Below, piece by piece: positions 1 through 6,582 of a stretch of 25,065 nucleotides of DNA. The DNA is from CAIQJJ01 sp964606085. GTDB taxonomy: Bacteria; Chloroflexota; Anaerolineae; Anaerolineales; UBA4823. Location: the NCBI GenBank assembly GCA_964606085.1, contig CAZSFD010000076.1, positions 1 to 25,065 on the forward strand, in the 5' to 3' direction. Position 1 is the stretch's first letter. Every line of letters starts with the position of its first letter. The notes beneath the pieces are model-generated. The model did no database searches, was not told where the DNA came from, and was given only the letters and a program-made list of their open reading frames with translations. The position numbers and the translations under genes are program-made.

Positions 1-54
1 CATCGTACCCACGTTCATGTGGGGCTTGGAACGATCAAATTTTTGCTTGGCCAT
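1..54 (-). CDS. tuf: Elongation factor Tu, N-terminal fragment (cut by window edge)
   Basis: Only the first 18 codons are in the window. They read MAKQKFDRSKPHMNVGTM, the typical EF-Tu start just before the first G domain. EF-Tu delivers aminoacyl-tRNA to the ribosome as a GTP complex. A purine-rich ribosome binding site (AAGGAG) lies about 10 bases upstream of the ATG. The gene is directly preceded by three tRNA genes on the same strand, the classic tRNA-tuf arrangement (thrU-tyrU-glyT-thrT-tufB in E. coli), which supports the call. Confidence 0.95.
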   Translation of the reverse strand, partial: MAKQKFDRSKPHMNVGTM

Positions 55-96
55 ATCATCCACTCCTTCAAATGATTTCAATGATTACAGCAGAAA

Positions 97-169
97 AGCC
101 CTCAATGGGATTTGAACCCATGACCCCATTCTTACCAAGAATGTGCTCTACCGTCTGAGCTATGAGGGC
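97..169 (-). tRNA. tRNA-Thr (anticodon GGT)
   Basis: A 73-nt cloverleaf on the minus strand. The acceptor stem GCCCTCA pairs with TGAGGGC, the D-arm has the GCTC/GAGC pairing, and the anticodon stem CATTC/GAATG holds a TTGGTAA loop giving anticodon GGT. The T-loop is TTCAAAT. The CCA end is not encoded. It is the last tRNA before tuf and probably part of the same transcript. Confidence 0.95.
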
Positions 170-199
170 GATCAGGCCCGCTGTGCAAGCCTAATTCAG

Positions 200-283
200 T
201 GGGCAGGGAGGGAGTCGAACCCCCGAACGACGTCGTCGAACTGATTTACAGTCAGCGCCCTTTGGCCACTTGGATACCTGCCC
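200..283 (-). tRNA. tRNA-Tyr (anticodon GTA)
   Basis: An 84-nt tRNA with a long variable arm, as expected for bacterial tRNA-Tyr. The acceptor stem GGGCAGG pairs with CCTGCCC, the anticodon stem CTGA/TCAG holds the loop containing GTA, and the T-loop is TTCGACT. CCA is not encoded. It sits between the two tRNA-Thr genes. Confidence 0.95.
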
Positions 284-303
284 ATGCTAGTCGCCTAGTC
301 TCC

Positions 304-361
304 TAGTCAACTGGTCACTTGGCCCCATTCAGCTTGATGAGACCAACTGACCAATAGACTA
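304..361. repeat. Imperfect inverted repeat between tRNA genes (TAGTC-type)
   Basis: The arm at 304-322 (TAGTCAACTGGTCACTTGG) matches the reverse complement of 343-361 at 16 of 19 positions, with a loop of about 20 nt. The flank at 287-303 carries further TAGTC units. Related TAGTCACC units occur at the far end of the window (24984-25007). It occupies the spacer where many genomes carry tRNA-Gly in this cluster. Confidence 0.6.
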
Positions 362-375
362 ACGAACGATAGCGA

Positions 376-448
376 AGCCGACGACGGGAATCGAACCCGT
401 AACCTACCACTTACAAGGCGGTTGCTCTGCCGATTGAGCTACGTCGGC
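376..448 (-). tRNA. tRNA-Thr (anticodon TGT)
   Basis: A 73-nt cloverleaf. The acceptor stem GCCGACG pairs with CGTCGGC, the anticodon stem is ACCGC/GTGGT, and the loop CTTGTAA gives anticodon TGT. The T-loop is TTCGATT. It is the first gene of the tRNA-tuf cluster, with a promoter about 35 bp upstream. CCA is not encoded. Confidence 0.95.
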
Positions 449-483
449 ACTGAATTTGTAAAGTTCTGGCGCGAAGCGGGAGC

Positions 484-512
484 ATTATACCAGAGGCAAA
501 TTACAGCGGCAA
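484..512 (-). promoter_or_regulatory. Promoter of the tRNA-tuf cluster
   Basis: On the minus strand, -35 TTGCCG (507-512) is followed after 17 bp by the consensus -10 TATAAT (484-489), which is preceded by TGG, an extended -10 feature. The predicted start is near 477, about 29 nt before the first tRNA. This is a strong housekeeping (sigma70-type) promoter by inspection. Confidence 0.75.
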
Positions 513-567
513 GATTTCTCCTTGCACTGCCAGCGGGGGGGGAGTTTATCAGGATTCGAGAGCGCCG

Positions 568-1524
568 TCAATGCTTTTTGGAAATTTCTGCCTGCGCGCC
601 GTATAACTTGCGATGCACGATGCTCAACGCCCGCACCTGCTGCGCGGCATGGTAAGAAGAACGCACCAGCGGGCCGCTTTCCACCCATTGGAAGCCAATG
701 CCCAGGCCATATTCTTTCAACTCGGCAAATTCAGCCGGCGTGACGTAGCGGGCGATGGGCAGATGCTGCTTGCTCGGTTGGAGGTATTGCCCGATGGTGA
801 GGATATCCACGCCCCAGGCACGCTGATCACGCATCACCGCTTTGACCTCGTCGAGCGTTTCGCCGAGGCCGACCATGATGCCGCTTTTGGTGAGCACTTC
901 GGGGTCGAGTTTTTTGGCGTTGCTGAGCGTGGCGGCAGCCCATTCATAGCGATCTTGGGGCTGGACGAGTTTGAACAGGCGCGGCACCGTCTCGACGTTG
1001 TGGTTCAAAATCTCGGGGCGGGCTTCCATGACGATTTTGAGCGCTTCGAGGCTGCCCTTGAAATCAGGGATCAGCACTTCGATGGAGCAGCCAGGGTGAA
1101 TTTCACGGATGCGCCGGATGACCATGGCAAAAATCGGTGCGCCGCCGTCGCGGCGGTCGTCGCGGTTGACGGAGGTGATGACGGTGTGCTGCAGGTTCAT
1201 CGCCTTGACGGCCTGGGCCACGCGTTCGGGTTCGAGCCAGTCGAGCGGGGAGGGTTGGCCGCGTTTGATGTCGCAGAAGCCGCAGGTGCGCGTGCAAACA
1301 TCGCCAAGCATGAGGAAGGTGGCGGTTCCAGCGCCCCAGCATTCGCCCATGTTGGGGCACATGGCTTCCTCGCAGACGGTGTGCAGCGCTTTCGAGCGCA
1401 TGAGCGCTTGCACCTGAGCGAAGGTTTCGCCAGAGGGGGCGCGCACGCGAATCCATTCGGGGCGGCGTAGAGGGGTGGTGTTGATTTGTTCAGGGTTGAC
1501 GCGGTCGCGGGTGGGAGTGTGCAT
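568..1524 (-). CDS. lipA: Lipoyl synthase (radical SAM)
   Basis: A 318-residue protein matching the usual length of LipA, which inserts two sulfur atoms into octanoyl groups on lipoyl domains using SAM and two 4Fe-4S clusters. The auxiliary-cluster motif CEEAMCPNMGEC has Cys51, Cys56 and Cys62. The radical-SAM motif CTRTCGFC has Cys77, Cys81 and Cys84. The C-terminal RSSYHA carries the conserved serine ligand of the auxiliary cluster. The ATG start gives the canonical N-terminus, but no clear Shine-Dalgarno is visible in front of it. It lies downstream of nfeD on the same strand with a repeat-bearing spacer. No lipB is in the window. Confidence 0.96.
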   Translation of the reverse strand: MHTPTRDRVNPEQINTTPLRRPEWIRVRAPSGETFAQVQALMRSKALHTVCEEAMCPNMGECWGAGTATFLMLGDVCTRTCGFCDIKRGQPSPLDWLEPERVAQAVKAMNLQHTVITSVNRDDRRDGGAPIFAMVIRRIREIHPGCSIEVLIPDFKGSLEALKIVMEARPEILNHNVETVPRLFKLVQPQDRYEWAAATLSNAKKLDPEVLTKSGIMVGLGETLDEVKAVMRDQRAWGVDILTIGQYLQPSKQHLPIARYVTPAEFAELKEYGLGIGFQWVESGPLVRSSYHAAQQVRALSIVHRKLYGAQAEISKKH

Positions 1525-1544
1525 GGGAGTTTCAGGTTGGAATG

Positions 1545-1616
1545 TTGAAAGTTGAAGGTTGGCGGGCTAAATTGGCAACCCTTCAGCAGGCCCAGGGCAG
1601 GCTCTTCAACTTTCAA
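1545..1616. repeat. Inverted repeat at the nfeD-lipA junction
   Basis: A 13-bp perfect inverted repeat: TTGAAAGTTGAAG at 1545-1557 and its complement at 1604-1616, with a 46-nt loop. The right arm overlaps the end of nfeD and contains its stop codon (1606-1608), so the last residues KFES are encoded by repeat DNA. Confidence 0.65.
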
Positions 1617-2931
1617 ACTTGCTTACGATCAGTCGAATGCCTTCGGCGCGCACGACTTCGACGCGGCTGCCGGCTGGGATGGGTTCGTGACCTTCGGCGA
1701 GTTGGGCGCTCCACAGTTCGCCGCCGACCTGAACGCTGCCGCCGTGGATGGTGATCTCGGTGCGTGCCAGGCCAGTTTTGTGGGGCATGGATTCCTGCCC
1801 CATCAGGGCGGGGCGATGCAGCGTACGCAGAGCGACAGCCAGGATGCTGAGGAAAATTCCGGCCAGTACCAGGGATGTGACAATGACGAGCGGTACGGAG
1901 ACGCGCTGGAATTGCGGCGTGCCGGGCGAGTTGAACAGCACCAGCGCCCCCACGATCAGCGAGGCCACTCCGGCTGCCGAGAGTGCGCCATGCGTGGGGG
2001 CTTTGATCTCCAGCACAAACAGGACAAAGGCCGTCACCAAAAAGATGATGCCAAACCAGTTGACTGGCAGTACGCCCAGGCCATAAGTTGCCAACGCCAG
2101 GCAGACGATGCCGATGAAACCGGCGATCCACCCGCCAGGGCTGGACATTTCAATAAGGATAGCCTGCACGCCGATGGTGATCAGCAAAAAGACGATATTA
2201 GGGTTGGTGAGAATTTCGAGCAGCGCCTCGATAAACAGTGGTTCGAGCGGTTCAAGGACTGCCCCGGATGTTTCCAGCGTGCGTTCGCCATCGGCCAATT
2301 GCAGGGTGAAGCCGTCCAGTTGTTGCAAAAGATCAACGGTGCTGACAGCGATAAAATCTACCAGGCCCATGGCGTGCGCTTCGAAGGCGGTAGCGGCTTT
2401 GGCTTCATCAATGGCGCTTTCGGCAAAAGCCACGGCTGCGGGCGGGCGGTTGCTCATCAGCGAGCGCACGGTGGCCTTGAGGTCTTCTTGGAGCTTGGTT
2501 TGCATCGTCTGACCGAGGTCTTCGCCCTGCCCGCCAACGGGACTGGCCGCGCCAATGGTGGTTTCGGGGGCCATGGCCGAGGCATGACCAGCAATGGTGA
2601 TGATCGTCCCGGCGCTGGCCGCCATGCCGCCGCGCGGCGAGACGTAGACGATGACCGGCACAGCGCTGGCGCGGATAGCCTGGACGATGGCGGTCATGGC
2701 GTCGCCGCTGCCACCGGAGGTGTTCAATTCAAGGATGACGGCCTGAGCGGAGCGCTCAGCGGCGATGCGCAGGCCACGGGCGATGTACTCGACCATCGGC
2801 GGGGCCACGGGGCCATCGGCGGTGAGGACAATCACCAGGGGGGCGTCGCCCTGGGCCTGGACAGGCCGGTCGAACGCGGCAGCCAGCATGACAAGTAAGA
2901 TGAACGCGAATAAAAAGATACGCCGAAACAT
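1606..2931 (-). CDS. NfeD-family membrane serine protease (ClpP-like + membrane + OB domain)
   Basis: 441 residues. Residues 1-27 form a signal peptide or anchor ending near AQA. Residues 30-200 form a ClpP/SppA-type protease domain. MAASAG places the nucleophile at Ser106, and the Lys of QTKLQEDLKATVRS (about Lys146) fits the catalytic lysine of the PH1510/stomatin-operon-partner family. Residues of about 245-380 hold four or five membrane segments. The C-terminal part of about 60 residues is the NfeD OB-fold. These proteases usually cleave stomatin/flotillin partners, but no stomatin gene is next to it here. An AGGAG-type ribosome binding site precedes the ATG. The last four residues and stop come from an inverted repeat. 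Confidence 0.9.
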   Translation of the reverse strand: MFRRIFLFAFILLVMLAAAFDRPVQAQGDAPLVIVLTADGPVAPPMVEYIARGLRIAAERSAQAVILELNTSGGSGDAMTAIVQAIRASAVPVIVYVSPRGGMAASAGTIITIAGHASAMAPETTIGAASPVGGQGEDLGQTMQTKLQEDLKATVRSLMSNRPPAAVAFAESAIDEAKAATAFEAHAMGLVDFIAVSTVDLLQQLDGFTLQLADGERTLETSGAVLEPLEPLFIEALLEILTNPNIVFLLITIGVQAILIEMSSPGGWIAGFIGIVCLALATYGLGVLPVNWFGIIFLVTAFVLFVLEIKAPTHGALSAAGVASLIVGALVLFNSPGTPQFQRVSVPLVIVTSLVLAGIFLSILAVALRTLHRPALMGQESMPHKTGLARTEITIHGGSVQVGGELWSAQLAEGHEPIPAGSRVEVVRAEGIRLIVSKFES

Positions 2932-2955
2932 AGGTTACTCCTGGTTTGCGAGGCA

Positions 2956-2986
2956 ATTATAGCCCGAAAGCAAACAAATCTGCCAA
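2956..2986 (-). promoter_or_regulatory. Candidate promoter of nfeD
   Basis: A perfect -10 TATAAT (2956-2961, minus strand) lies about 25 bp before the nfeD ATG. The best -35, TTGGCA (2981-2986), is 19 bp away, longer than ideal. It is back-to-back with the plus-strand promoter at 3005-3013. Confidence 0.55.
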
Positions 2987-3004
2987 CCTGCAATTTTCAT
3001 TCTG

Positions 3005-3013
3005 TGATATACT
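3005..3013 (+). promoter_or_regulatory. Extended -10 promoter of the helicase leader
   Basis: TGATATACT gives TG-n-TATACT, an extended -10 element. No good -35 is visible, which is normal for extended -10 promoters. A start 7 bp downstream would be about 3020, exactly the first base of the first leader hairpin. Confidence 0.5.
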
Positions 3014-3019
3014 CCCGCC

Positions 3020-3112
3020 GCTCTGAAACCAGAGCGCTGCAAATTTCTTGCAGCCGGGACGTTGTTTTGATCTGCTCCGAATGATAGCCCGAAAGAGATT
3101 TCGGGCTTTTTT
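3020..3112 (+). ncRNA. Structured leader or small RNA ending in an intrinsic terminator, upstream of the DEAD-box helicase
   Basis: Three consecutive perfect hairpins. Hairpin 1: GCTCTG (3020-3025) with CAGAGC (3030-3035), loop AAAC. Hairpin 2: GCTGCAA (3036-3042) with TTGCAGC (3048-3054), loop ATTTC. Hairpin 3: AGCCCGAAA (3086-3094) with TTTCGGGCT (3099-3107), loop GAGA, running into a T-tract (3107-3112), an ideal intrinsic terminator. There is no plus-strand gene upstream for this terminator to serve, so it must end a short transcript or attenuate the helicase. I do not recognise it as a known RNA family. Whether it is an independent sRNA or a premature-termination leader cannot be told from sequence. 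Confidence 0.55.
3086..3112 (+). terminator. Intrinsic terminator inside the helicase leader
   Basis: A 9-bp GC-rich perfect stem with a GAGA tetraloop followed by six T residues. It lies 104 bp before the helicase ATG and after the only visible promoter, so it would stop most transcripts unless it is overridden. Confidence 0.8.
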
Positions 3113-3129
3113 GTTGCTTGTCTACGGGA

Positions 3130-3153
3130 CGTAGCCCCCGCGAGGGTGCTACG
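3130..3153. repeat. Palindromic hairpin in the helicase 5' region
   Basis: CGTAGC (3130-3135) pairs with GCTACG (3148-3153), with CCC/GGG pairing inside and a GCGA loop. It is a short GC-rich palindromic element resembling the other intergenic palindromes of the window. It lies between the leader terminator and the helicase ribosome binding site. Confidence 0.55.
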
Positions 3154-3216
3154 GTGCAGGAAAACTTTGCTGGAGTCATCAAAACGACGAACAATATCGA
3201 TCTTTTTGGAGTTTTG

Positions 3217-4980
3217 ATGACAACTGAATTTTCCTCCCTCAACCTGCGCCCCGAGTTGGAGCAGGCCATCGCCGCGCTGGGCTATGAAGAACCCACCCCC
3301 ATCCAGGCCGGCATCATCCCCCTCATGCTGGCCGGCAGCGACGTGATCGGCCAGGCCCAAACCGGCACCGGCAAGACCGCCGCCTTTGCCCTCCCCATTC
3401 TCCACAACTTACAACCAGGTCTGCGCACCCCCCAGGCGCTTATTTTGGCCCCCACGCGTGAACTCGCCCTGCAAGTGACCGATGCTATCGCCGAGATGGG
3501 CCAATTTTGTCATGTGCGCGTCTGCACCGTCTATGGCGGCTCGTCGTATGGGCGGCAGATTGGGCAGTTGAAGTATGGCGTGGATGTCGTCGTGGGTACG
3601 CCGGGCCGCCTGCTCGACCTGCTCAACCGCGGCATCCTCGATCTGACCGCCATCCACACCCTCGTCCTCGATGAAGCCGACGAAATGCTCAGCATGGGCT
3701 TCATCGAAGATATCGAGACGATCCTGGCCGCCACGCCCACCGCACGGCAAACGGCCCTGTTCTCGGCCACGCTGCCGGGGCCAATCCGCCGCCTGGCCGA
3801 AAATTACATGCGCGACCCGCAGTCGGTGACGATCCAGCGTGAGCAGGTGACCGTGGCCGCCATCGAGCAGCGCTATTACCTCGTCCACCAATCGGACAAA
3901 ACCGCCGCCCTCACCCGCCTGTTTGAGGTCGAAGCGATCACCTCGGCGCTGATCTTCGTGCGCACGCGTGCTGGCACGGGTGAATTGGCGAACGAGCTTT
4001 CGAACCGCGGTTTCCCCGCCGAAGCGCTCAATGGCGATCTCAGCCAGGAAGCGCGCGAACGCACGCTCAACCGCTTCCGCCAGAACCAGATCAAGGTGCT
4101 GGTTGCCACCGATGTGGCCGCCCGCGGCCTGGATATTGACGACATCTCGCACGTCTTCAATTACGACATGCCCCACGACGCCGAAATCTACGTCCACCGC
4201 ATCGGGCGCACCGGGCGGGCGGGCAAGAGCGGCATTGCCATCTCGCTGATCACCCCCTTCGAGCGCCGCCGCCTGCGCGACATCGAATACTTCACCCGCC
4301 AACGCCTGACCCAGGCGCAACTGCCCACCCCCGAAGAAATCCAGGCCAAGCGCGATAGCGAACTGACCGAGCAGCTCAAAGTGTGGCTGCTGCGTGGCCG
4401 CTGCCGCAAAGAGCGCGCCATTGTAGATGCGATGGTGGCCGAAGGCACCGACCCGCTCGAAATTGCTGCCGTGGCCTTGAAAATTGCCCGTTCGCAAGAA
4501 AAGCAGCGCCCGATTGCCGCCGTCAGCCCGGTGGCCGAAGAAGCGCCGCGCCGCTACGAACGTAACCGCCGCGATGACCGCGGCGAGCGTGGCGGTGAAC
4601 GCCGCAGTGAACGCCGCGACGACCGCCGTCCGTCCGAGCGACGCTCCGATGATCGTCACCCCCAGAGCGGTGATCGCCCTTACCGCGGCGAACGTCCATC
4701 GTATCGCGGGCCAGGTGAGCGCGGCGTGCACAGCAGTTCGCACGAAGCCGGCATGGTGCGTCTGACGCTCAACATTGGCAAGGCCCACGGCATCCGCCCG
4801 GGTGATGTGGTTGGCGCAATCGCCTACCACGCCGATATTCCCGGCTCGACCATCGGCAAAATTTACATTGACGAGCAGCACACGCTGTTAGATGTCCCCG
4901 AAAACCTGGCCGGGCAAGTGCTGGCGAAAACCGGCAAGTATATGATCCGCAAGCAGGCTTTCACGGTCGAGCGGGCGTAA
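3217..4980 (+). CDS. deaD: DEAD-box ATP-dependent RNA helicase (DeaD/CsdA type)
   Basis: 587 residues from the chosen ATG, which has GGAG five bases upstream. An in-frame ATG 33 codons earlier would run through a hairpin and lacks such a site. The helicase motifs are all present in order: Q motif (PTPIQ), AQTGTGKT (I), PTRELAL (Ia), DEAD (II), SAT (III), TDVAARGLDID (V) and HRIGRTGRAG (VI). A basic Arg/Asp/Ser-rich linker follows (residues of about 450-510). The C-terminal 75 residues are the DbpA-like RNA-binding domain. This family unwinds rRNA and mRNA structure in ribosome assembly and cold adaptation. The structured, terminator-bearing leader suggests expression control at the RNA level. 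It converges on the sulfotransferase gene across a perfect hairpin. Confidence 0.95.
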   Translation: MTTEFSSLNLRPELEQAIAALGYEEPTPIQAGIIPLMLAGSDVIGQAQTGTGKTAAFALPILHNLQPGLRTPQALILAPTRELALQVTDAIAEMGQFCHVRVCTVYGGSSYGRQIGQLKYGVDVVVGTPGRLLDLLNRGILDLTAIHTLVLDEADEMLSMGFIEDIETILAATPTARQTALFSATLPGPIRRLAENYMRDPQSVTIQREQVTVAAIEQRYYLVHQSDKTAALTRLFEVEAITSALIFVRTRAGTGELANELSNRGFPAEALNGDLSQEARERTLNRFRQNQIKVLVATDVAARGLDIDDISHVFNYDMPHDAEIYVHRIGRTGRAGKSGIAISLITPFERRRLRDIEYFTRQRLTQAQLPTPEEIQAKRDSELTEQLKVWLLRGRCRKERAIVDAMVAEGTDPLEIAAVALKIARSQEKQRPIAAVSPVAEEAPRRYERNRRDDRGERGGERRSERRDDRRPSERRSDDRHPQSGDRPYRGERPSYRGPGERGVHSSSHEAGMVRLTLNIGKAHGIRPGDVVGAIAYHADIPGSTIGKIYIDEQHTLLDVPENLAGQVLAKTGKYMIRKQAFTVERA

Positions 4981-5001
4981 GAAAACACGACAAAAAAACT
5001 G

Positions 5002-5064
5002 CAAAGGGACACAGAAACAAAGGCACAAAGTTTTGCTTTGTGCCTTTGTTTCTGTGTCCCTTTG
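5002..5064. repeat. Perfect 29-bp inverted repeat between convergent genes (CAAAGG/CACAGA type)
   Basis: The arms 5002-5030 and 5036-5064 are perfect reverse complements of 29 bp with a 5-nt loop (TTTTG). The hairpin sits between the 3' ends of the helicase (+) and the sulfotransferase (-), where it could act as a bidirectional terminator or processing site. A diverged relative lies at 17905-17972. Confidence 0.85.
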
Positions 5065-5074
5065 TGTTAAAAGT

Positions 5075-5674
5075 TCAACGGGTTCGCTGGCGGTGCAGGT
5101 TTTGATCGGGTACCTGCGCCATGCGTTCGACATCCAGGGGGAGTTCCAAAAATTCGGTGATCTGCCGGGCGTGTTGGGCCGGGGAAGTGAGCAGTTCGGC
5201 GTGGGGGATGTAGGTCACGCGCAGGTTGGGCTGGGCCGCCAGCCAGCTTTCGACCTCGCCCAGGTGTTTGGCGAAGTGCTGCGCCATCTCTTCATCGCGT
5301 GGCGATTGCTCGGCGCGTTGGCGGCGGATGAGCATTTGCTGTTGCGAGGCCAAAATCTCGCCCATTTCGCGGCGCATGAAGAGGATGCGGTAGGTGTATT
5401 TGGCGGGCAGGTATTGGAGCAGGGCCGAAATGACCTTGACCGCCTTGCCGGGGGCGTCGTTCAGCCAGGCCACATCGCCTTCGGGTAGTTTCTTCACCCG
5501 CTCGAATTCGTAATAGCCCTTGGGGTTGTCGGCGTCGGGGGGGCGCTGGTGGTCGCTGAGGATCGGTACGCCGCCGGCGGCCAACATTTGCATCATCAGC
5601 GAGGTGCCAGAGCGTGGCAGGCCCGAAACGATGATGATGGGGGGGCGTTGGAAGAGCTTGTTGAACCAGTTCAT
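5075..5674 (-). CDS. Small sulfotransferase-family protein
   Basis: 199 residues. The N-terminus has the PAPS 5'-phosphosulfate-binding loop GLPRSGTS (residues 19-26), followed by a conserved-looking FMRREMGEILASQQQM segment typical of the second (3'-phosphate) PAPS site. It would transfer sulfate from PAPS to an unknown acceptor. It is shorter than most sulfotransferases (250-300) but looks complete from P-loop to C-terminal helix. Its ATG overlaps the lgt stop by four bases (ATGA), so the two are translationally coupled. Substrate unknown. Confidence 0.8.
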   Translation of the reverse strand: MNWFNKLFQRPPIIIVSGLPRSGTSLMMQMLAAGGVPILSDHQRPPDADNPKGYYEFERVKKLPEGDVAWLNDAPGKAVKVISALLQYLPAKYTYRILFMRREMGEILASQQQMLIRRQRAEQSPRDEEMAQHFAKHLGEVESWLAAQPNLRVTYIPHAELLTSPAQHARQITEFLELPLDVERMAQVPDQNLHRQRTR

Positions 5675-6537
5675 GCCTGATACTTTTCGCGTAAATTAGT
5701 AATGAAGGGGATGCGGAGGTAGCCATAGCGCGCCAACAGCCCCACCAGCCCGCACACCGCCATCAGCCCGGCGACCAGCCCTGAATAGCTCAACGGCGTG
5801 CCAGGGATTTTGGGCTGATCGGGCCGGAAGAAGGCTTCCATGAGGAAACGCCCCACGCCAGCGGCCAGCAGCCAGGCCAGGAACATCACGCCGGGCTTGA
5901 ATTTGCCCGGCAAGCGCTTTTCCAGCCACAACAGGATAGCGGCGGCCAGCAGGTTCCAGGTCATCTCGTAGGCGAAGGTGGGGTGGAAGCGGGTGGTTTC
6001 GTAGGGGAAGGCTGCCAGGTCGCTCCAGGCGGGCAGGCGGTGTTCCGGCAAGATGCTGATACCCCACGGCAGGTCGGTAGGCGGGCCGTAGAGTTCCTGG
6101 TTGATGAAGTTGACCGGGCGCGCCAGGCCCTGGCCGAGCAAGATGGCCGGCGCGACGGAGTCGAGCAGCAGGAGCAGATCGGCTTTTTTGCGGCGGGCGT
6201 AGAAATAGGCCGCCAGCCCGCCCAGCACGAACGCGCCATAGATGTGCAGCCCGCCTTCGGGGATGGCCAGGATTTTGAGCGGGTTTTGCACATAGTAACT
6301 GCTGCCGCCCAGCGTGGCGTTGATCACATACCACAGCCGCGCGCCCAGGATGCCCGCCACCAGCACCACGATCAGGGCGTCCCACACCCATTCGGGATTG
6401 CCGCCTTTCTTTTCATAGCGGCGCGCGGTCAGCCAGGTGGCAAAGACCACGGCCGCCATGATGATCACGCCGTACCAGCGCAAGGCGATGGTGATGCCGA
6501 GGATGTTGATACTGAAAATTACCGGGTCAATCATCAT
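5671..6537 (-). CDS. lgt: Prolipoprotein diacylglyceryl transferase
   Basis: About 288 residues with seven hydrophobic segments. Lgt moves a diacylglyceryl group from phosphatidylglycerol to the lipobox cysteine of prolipoproteins in the cytoplasmic membrane. The diagnostic signature LARPVNFINQELYGPPT is present, as are GGLHIYG (the HGG-loop region) and GRFLMEAFFRPDQ with the conserved arginine. The start is at one of two adjacent ATG codons (6537 or 6534), with AGGAG 4-7 bases upstream; the longer open frame starting at 6558 lacks a site. Lipoprotein substrates occur in this window: the phosphodiesterase, the GH13 lipoprotein and the MalE-like protein all have LVAC/LAAC lipoboxes. Confidence 0.95.
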   Translation of the reverse strand: MMIDPVIFSINILGITIALRWYGVIIMAAVVFATWLTARRYEKKGGNPEWVWDALIVVLVAGILGARLWYVINATLGGSSYYVQNPLKILAIPEGGLHIYGAFVLGGLAAYFYARRKKADLLLLLDSVAPAILLGQGLARPVNFINQELYGPPTDLPWGISILPEHRLPAWSDLAAFPYETTRFHPTFAYEMTWNLLAAAILLWLEKRLPGKFKPGVMFLAWLLAAGVGRFLMEAFFRPDQPKIPGTPLSYSGLVAGLMAVCGLVGLLARYGYLRIPFITNLREKYQA

Positions 6538-6549
6538 TTCTCTCCTACG

Positions 6550-6576
6550 GTGGCGCAAATCTCAGATTTGCGCCAC
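6550..6576. repeat. Perfect 27-nt palindrome in the lgt leader
   Basis: The arms GTGGCGCAAATCT (6550-6562) and 6564-6576 are perfect complements around one central base. It lies between the sulfatase-like gene and lgt, ending a few bases upstream of the lgt ribosome binding site. The A/T-rich core flanked by GC-rich ends matches the architecture of the palindromes at 13083, 18006 and 20589. Confidence 0.8.
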
Positions 6577-6582
6577 AAGTAT

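Noticed and set aside
284..375. A fourth tRNA (tRNA-Gly) expected in the tRNA-tuf cluster
   Set aside because: The spacer folds only as a TAGTC-type imperfect hairpin; no acceptor stem, T-loop or anticodon arm can be drawn.
613..1470. 285-codon plus-strand open frame opposite lipA
   Set aside because: It is the antisense shadow of lipA; GC-rich codon bias keeps the opposite frame open. Its translation shows no domain.
3081..3134. Leader peptide ORF (17 codons) across the terminator hairpin
   Set aside because: No ribosome binding site and no run of regulatory codons that would suggest translational attenuation.
3118..3216. N-terminal extension of the helicase by 33 residues
   Set aside because: The extension reads through a hairpin and has no ribosome binding site, whereas the ATG at 3217 has GGAG at the right distance and begins normal family homology.
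3409..4881. 490-codon minus-strand open frame opposite the helicase
   Set aside because: It mirrors the helicase coding region exactly, which has every DEAD-box motif; the shadow has no recognisable motif.
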